Positions 15,806-18,333 of a DNA stretch of 18,333 nt are shown here, piece after piece (the first letter of the stretch is position 1; every line of letters starts with the position of its first letter). A program made the translations under genes and the position numbers. Source of the DNA: Ferruginibacter sp. Its GTDB lineage: Bacteria; Bacteroidota; Bacteroidia; Chitinophagales; Chitinophagaceae. The notes beneath the pieces were generated by a model, which was given only the letters and a program-made list of their open reading frames with translations, made no database searches and had not been told where the DNA came from. The stretch spans positions 1-18,333 of the forward strand of contig JANXOQ010000520.1 of the NCBI GenBank assembly GCA_025357775.1. Reading direction: 5' to 3'.

Positions 15806-16192
15806 ATGAAAACAGATTTAAATTTTATTGCCTATCTAATTTATTTACCAATTATTTTAACTCTTACTTGGTATGTAGCACACACATTATTTAAAAATAG
15901 TAAAGTGTTTATGCTAGATATTTTTAGAGGCAAAGAAGAAACTGCTTACAGCACTAATAAACTTTTTGAAACAGGTTTTTACTTACTTAATCTTGGGTTT
16001 GCATTGCTCATAATGGAAGTTACTTATGAAATAAGCGATAGTAGAAGTTTACTTGAAATACTTAGTGCAAAAGTAGGAGGCTTTGCTATTTACTTGGGTA
16101 TTATGTTATTCTTTAACTTATATTTATTTTTTAGGGGCAGAAAAATTTCTAAAATGAAAACAGTAGAAATAGAAGCAGTTGTACACGATTAA
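15806..16192 (+). CDS. Membrane protein of unknown function, copy 2 of a tandem pair
   Basis: This 128-residue paralogue of the preceding protein starts 12 bases after its stop and is surely in the same transcript. It has the same order of features: AYLIYL at the N-terminus, a G-x-E turn, NKLFETGFYLLNLGFA centrally, and a last hydrophobic segment ending in RGRK. A longer, acidic C-terminal tail is unique to this copy. An intrinsic terminator follows at 16212. The two copies have clearly diverged, suggesting an old duplication and perhaps a heteromeric membrane complex, which is inference. Confidence 0.78.
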   Translation: MKTDLNFIAYLIYLPIILTLTWYVAHTLFKNSKVFMLDIFRGKEETAYSTNKLFETGFYLLNLGFALLIMEVTYEISDSRSLLEILSAKVGGFAIYLGIMLFFNLYLFFRGRKISKMKTVEIEAVVHD

Positions 16193-16211
16193 TTACATAA
16201 ATTATTACGTT

Positions 16212-16245
16212 AAAAATAGCAGCTTTATGAAGTTGCTGTTTTTTT
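16212..16245 (+). terminator. Intrinsic terminator after the tandem membrane-protein operon
   Basis: The hairpin arms AGCAGCTT and AAGTTGCT (one G-T pair) flank a TATG loop, preceded by an A run and followed by GTTTTTTT. It begins 19 bases after the stop of copy 2. The A run and T run could make it work in both directions, but only the plus strand has a gene end here. Confidence 0.8.
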
Positions 16246-16262
16246 GTACATATCTTTATTAA

Positions 16263-16646
16263 ATGAAAATTTTTAAAACTATTGATGTAGCTATTCAAAT
16301 ATTTATTTTATTGATAGCAGTATTTAAAAATTTTGCAAACGATGTAAATGTAGATTGGATAACATATCTTCTTCTAATTGCAGCTTATCAGGTATTAAGT
16401 TCTTTAATACATTTTTTTATAAAAATTAAAAAAACATGGTGGAGAATAACGTACAGCATATTGGGTATAATCGTTGGGATTTTAACGATACTGTATAATA
16501 ATAATACAATACCGTTTAGTAAAATTATTGATATTATGATTGTACTTGCGCCAATAATGGGTGTATATTATGTAGTGTTATCAATTGTTGAAACTGTAAA
16601 TATTTATAACAAAATTGATACTGATACTAAAATTGTAGATGAATAA
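16263..16646 (+). CDS. Small membrane protein of unknown function
   Basis: This 127-residue protein has four predicted membrane helices (about residues 8-24, 32-52, 61-78 and 87-110), a WW pair at the start of the third helix and a short acidic C-terminus. A -7-like box TATCTTTA lies at 16251-16258, directly after the preceding terminator, but it is so close to the ATG at 16263 that the transcript would be nearly leaderless. I see no similarity to the tandem pair upstream and recognise no family. Confidence 0.7.
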   Translation: MKIFKTIDVAIQIFILLIAVFKNFANDVNVDWITYLLLIAAYQVLSSLIHFFIKIKKTWWRITYSILGIIVGILTILYNNNTIPFSKIIDIMIVLAPIMGVYYVVLSIVETVNIYNKIDTDTKIVDE

Positions 16647-16866
16647 ATTGCATTAATTTTTTTTAATAGGTCGCTACCTTATTTATCAATTTGCAATTAA
16701 AATATATTAAAAAAATGTAGACCATTTTATTTTATGTCATTTATTAAATTGTTATTTGAAATGTAGTAAAATAGTTTTTTATTTGGCAATCAAACTTGTA
16801 AAATACTATTTATTAAAAGAAATAGCCTTCAACTTTCTCACACACTTACCGCCTGTAAAACTAGTA

Positions 16867-16896
16867 TTTGTATTTTAGTAATTGCACTTATCTTTA
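16867..16896 (+). promoter_or_regulatory. Probable promoter of the ABC permease gene
   Basis: TTTG at 16867-16870 is followed after 18 bases by TATCTTTA at 16889-16896, one mismatch from TAnnTTTG, ending 17 bases before the permease ATG. It lies at the end of a 267-base spacer in which the only other structure I see is a loose inverted repeat, AAATAGT/ACTATTT, at 16769-16775 and 16805-16811. Confidence 0.5.
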
Positions 16897-16913
16897 TAAT
16901 AATAATTTTATAA

Positions 16914-18194
16914 ATGACTTATAAAAATTCTCTTTCCCTTTCTTGGAAAAATGTAAAAGGCAATAAACTGCGTACAGCAATTACTATTACAATAATGGCA
17001 TTGGGTATTTTTGCGCTTATTCTTATCATTACTGCTATTAAAGCCGCAAGCCAAGGGCTTACTATAAGTTTTAGCAGCATGGGGGCAAATGCATTTAGTA
17101 TTCGCTACAAAGAAAGAAATATAAATTTTGGGGGTAATAAAAACAATGACACTAAAAAAACTAAGGCAGGAAAAATTGAAAAAAAATCTAGTTCGAGTAT
17201 TCCAATTAGCTACGATGAGGCAAGAGAATTTAAAGAACGTTATGTTTTTCCAGCAACAAAAGTGGGAATAGGTTTGCGTGGCGCAAATGGAGTGGTTGCC
17301 AATATAGGTTCTAAAAAAACAAATCCAGATGTAAATATTACAGGAGGTGATGAAAATTATTTGGAATTAAATGGCTATAAAATTTTGTATGGAAGAAATT
17401 TTAACCCAACTGAAATAACAGCAGGTAGAAATGTTTGCGTAATAGGAAGTACAGTAGCACAAAAATTATTTCCCACCAATAACGCTAAAGCAATAGATGC
17501 AATAATAAATGTAGACCATATTCCCTACAGAGTTATAGCAGTGTTGGAAGAGAAAAATAGTAGTGCCTTTTTTAATGCCAATAGACTTGTAATAACAACA
17601 TTTAATAATATCCGCAGGCAATATGCTACACAAGCATCTACCTACACAATAGCTGTAATGGCTAGCGACTTAAAAATGATGGATATTGCAATAGGCGAAG
17701 CCACTGCTACTTTTAGACCAATAAGAAAGCTAACAGTAACTGATGCCGAAAATTTTTTTATAGATAAAAGTGATAGTGTAGCAAAAGCACTTTTAACAAA
17801 CCTTGGCTTTTTAGAAAAAGGTACAATTGGTATTGCATTTATTACACTCATTGGTGCAGCTATTGGACTTATGAATATAATGCTTGTGGCTGTAAATGAA
17901 CGCACAAAAGAAATAGGGCTTACAAAAGCACTCGGTGGCACTAAAAAAGATATTCGTTCTCAATTTTTATTTGAAAGCGTAATAATAAGTTTACTTGGAG
18001 CATTAGCAGGAATTTTTGTAGGTGTACTAGCAGGAAATTTGGTTGGATTTTTTTTAAATACTGATTTTGTAATACCATGGCTTTGGATATTTATAGCCAT
18101 AATTGTATGTACAGCCGTGGGCTTATTGGCAGGGCTTATACCAGCTATAAAAGCCAGTAAGCTAGATCCAATTGTAGCGCTTAGGTATGAATAA
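16914..18194 (+). CDS. ABC transporter permease, MacB/FtsX type
   Basis: This is an inner-membrane permease subunit of a MacB/LolC-type (type VII) ABC transporter, whose members transmit ATP-driven motion to the periplasm rather than forming a classic channel. The topology is typical. There is one N-terminal membrane helix (about residues 20-44) after the SLSWKNVKGNKLRTAITI segment. A periplasmic core domain spans about 45-290. A C-terminal FtsX domain has three helices, including the NERTKEIGLTKALGGTKKDI cytoplasmic loop and the LIPAIKASKLDPIVALRYE end. At 426 residues it is full length. The partner ATPase and a periplasmic adaptor, often adjacent, are not in this window: the next gene is convergent and the previous one is a small unrelated membrane protein. 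The substrate is unknown. Confidence 0.93.
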   Translation: MTYKNSLSLSWKNVKGNKLRTAITITIMALGIFALILIITAIKAASQGLTISFSSMGANAFSIRYKERNINFGGNKNNDTKKTKAGKIEKKSSSSIPISYDEAREFKERYVFPATKVGIGLRGANGVVANIGSKKTNPDVNITGGDENYLELNGYKILYGRNFNPTEITAGRNVCVIGSTVAQKLFPTNNAKAIDAIINVDHIPYRVIAVLEEKNSSAFFNANRLVITTFNNIRRQYATQASTYTIAVMASDLKMMDIAIGEATATFRPIRKLTVTDAENFFIDKSDSVAKALLTNLGFLEKGTIGIAFITLIGAAIGLMNIMLVAVNERTKEIGLTKALGGTKKDIRSQFLFESVIISLLGALAGIFVGVLAGNLVGFFLNTDFVIPWLWIFIAIIVCTAVGLLAGLIPAIKASKLDPIVALRYE

Positions 18195-18235
18195 ATTTAT
18201 TTTTATGTTTCGTTCTTTAATAAAAAATGACAAAT

Positions 18236-18264
18236 CTAAGTATGTCTTAGCTTTATTTTTTTAT
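18236..18264 (+). terminator. Weak terminator-like hairpin after the ABC permease
   Basis: A five-base stem CTAAG/CTTAG with a TATGT loop is followed by CTTTATTTTTTTA. It lies 42 bases after the permease stop, in the spacer before a convergent gene end. The stem is short, so the call is tentative. Confidence 0.4.
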
Positions 18265-18305
18265 TAATTATTAATTATTTATTAAGCCTATAAATATTAA
18301 AATAT

Positions 18306-18333
18306 TTATTCTACAACCATTGCTATTGCTTGC
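18306..18333 (-). CDS. Possible 3' end of a convergent gene cut by the window edge
   Basis: On the minus strand, nine in-frame codons entering from the right edge (ending Ala-Ile-Ala-Met-Val-Val-Glu) stop at a TAA at 18308-18306. The GC content rises relative to the spacer and the residues are typical of a protein end, so a convergent gene is plausible. The fragment is too short to identify, and the frame choice is uncertain. Confidence 0.3.

Overview
The window looks like chromosomal DNA from a low-GC member of the Bacteroidota, most likely near Chitinophagaceae/Chitinophagales. The reasons are very AT-rich spacers, almost no Shine-Dalgarno sequences, several copies of the Bacteroidota -7 element TAnnTTTG just upstream of genes (one with a correctly spaced TTG at -33), and the gene families present. 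These include the 2-oxoacid:ferredoxin oxidoreductase beta subunit, a bacterial GH3 enzyme, a ComB-like phosphatase, PnuC with a NadR-like kinase, and a SWIM/SNF2 helicase. The lineage is inferred from these signs and was not tested by search.

Layout. 1-587 (-) is a lipoprotein gene running off the left edge. 836-1873 (+) is korB, standing apart from any korA. 1967-5408 (+) is a compact four-gene run: GH3-type acyl-amino acid synthetase, LysE-type exporter, a secreted/membrane protein of unknown function, and the monofunctional transglycosylase mtgA. 5426-7587 (-) is a converging tight cluster of an Rrf2-type regulator with four cysteines, pnuC, a 3-methyladenine DNA glycosylase and a NadR-like nucleoside kinase. 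It reads as regulated nicotinamide riboside salvage with a repair gene inside. 7727-8714 (+) is comB plus a small membrane protein. 8833-9429 (+) is an M23 peptidase.

9430-9813 has no gene but holds a striking polypyrimidine tract with degenerate 18-base repeats. 9814-13593 (+) is a 1259-residue SNF2 helicase with two SWIM zinc fingers. 13594-14050 has no clear gene. 14051-15043 (-) is the GTPase obg. 15440-16192 (+) is a pair of tandem paralogous membrane proteins with a textbook Bacteroidota promoter in front and an intrinsic terminator behind. 16263-16646 (+) is another small membrane protein. 16914-18194 (+) is a MacB/FtsX-type ABC permease without its ATPase. The right edge carries the last few codons of a convergent gene.

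Most of the window is ordinary housekeeping and envelope content; I see no phage, CRISPR array, insertion sequence, rRNA or tRNA gene. The most interesting points are the GH3-LysE pairing, the glycosylase inside a NAD-salvage operon under a cysteine-bearing Rrf2 regulator, the doubled SWIM finger, the pyrimidine tract and the tandem paralogous membrane proteins. I cannot show that any of them is a wholly new system.
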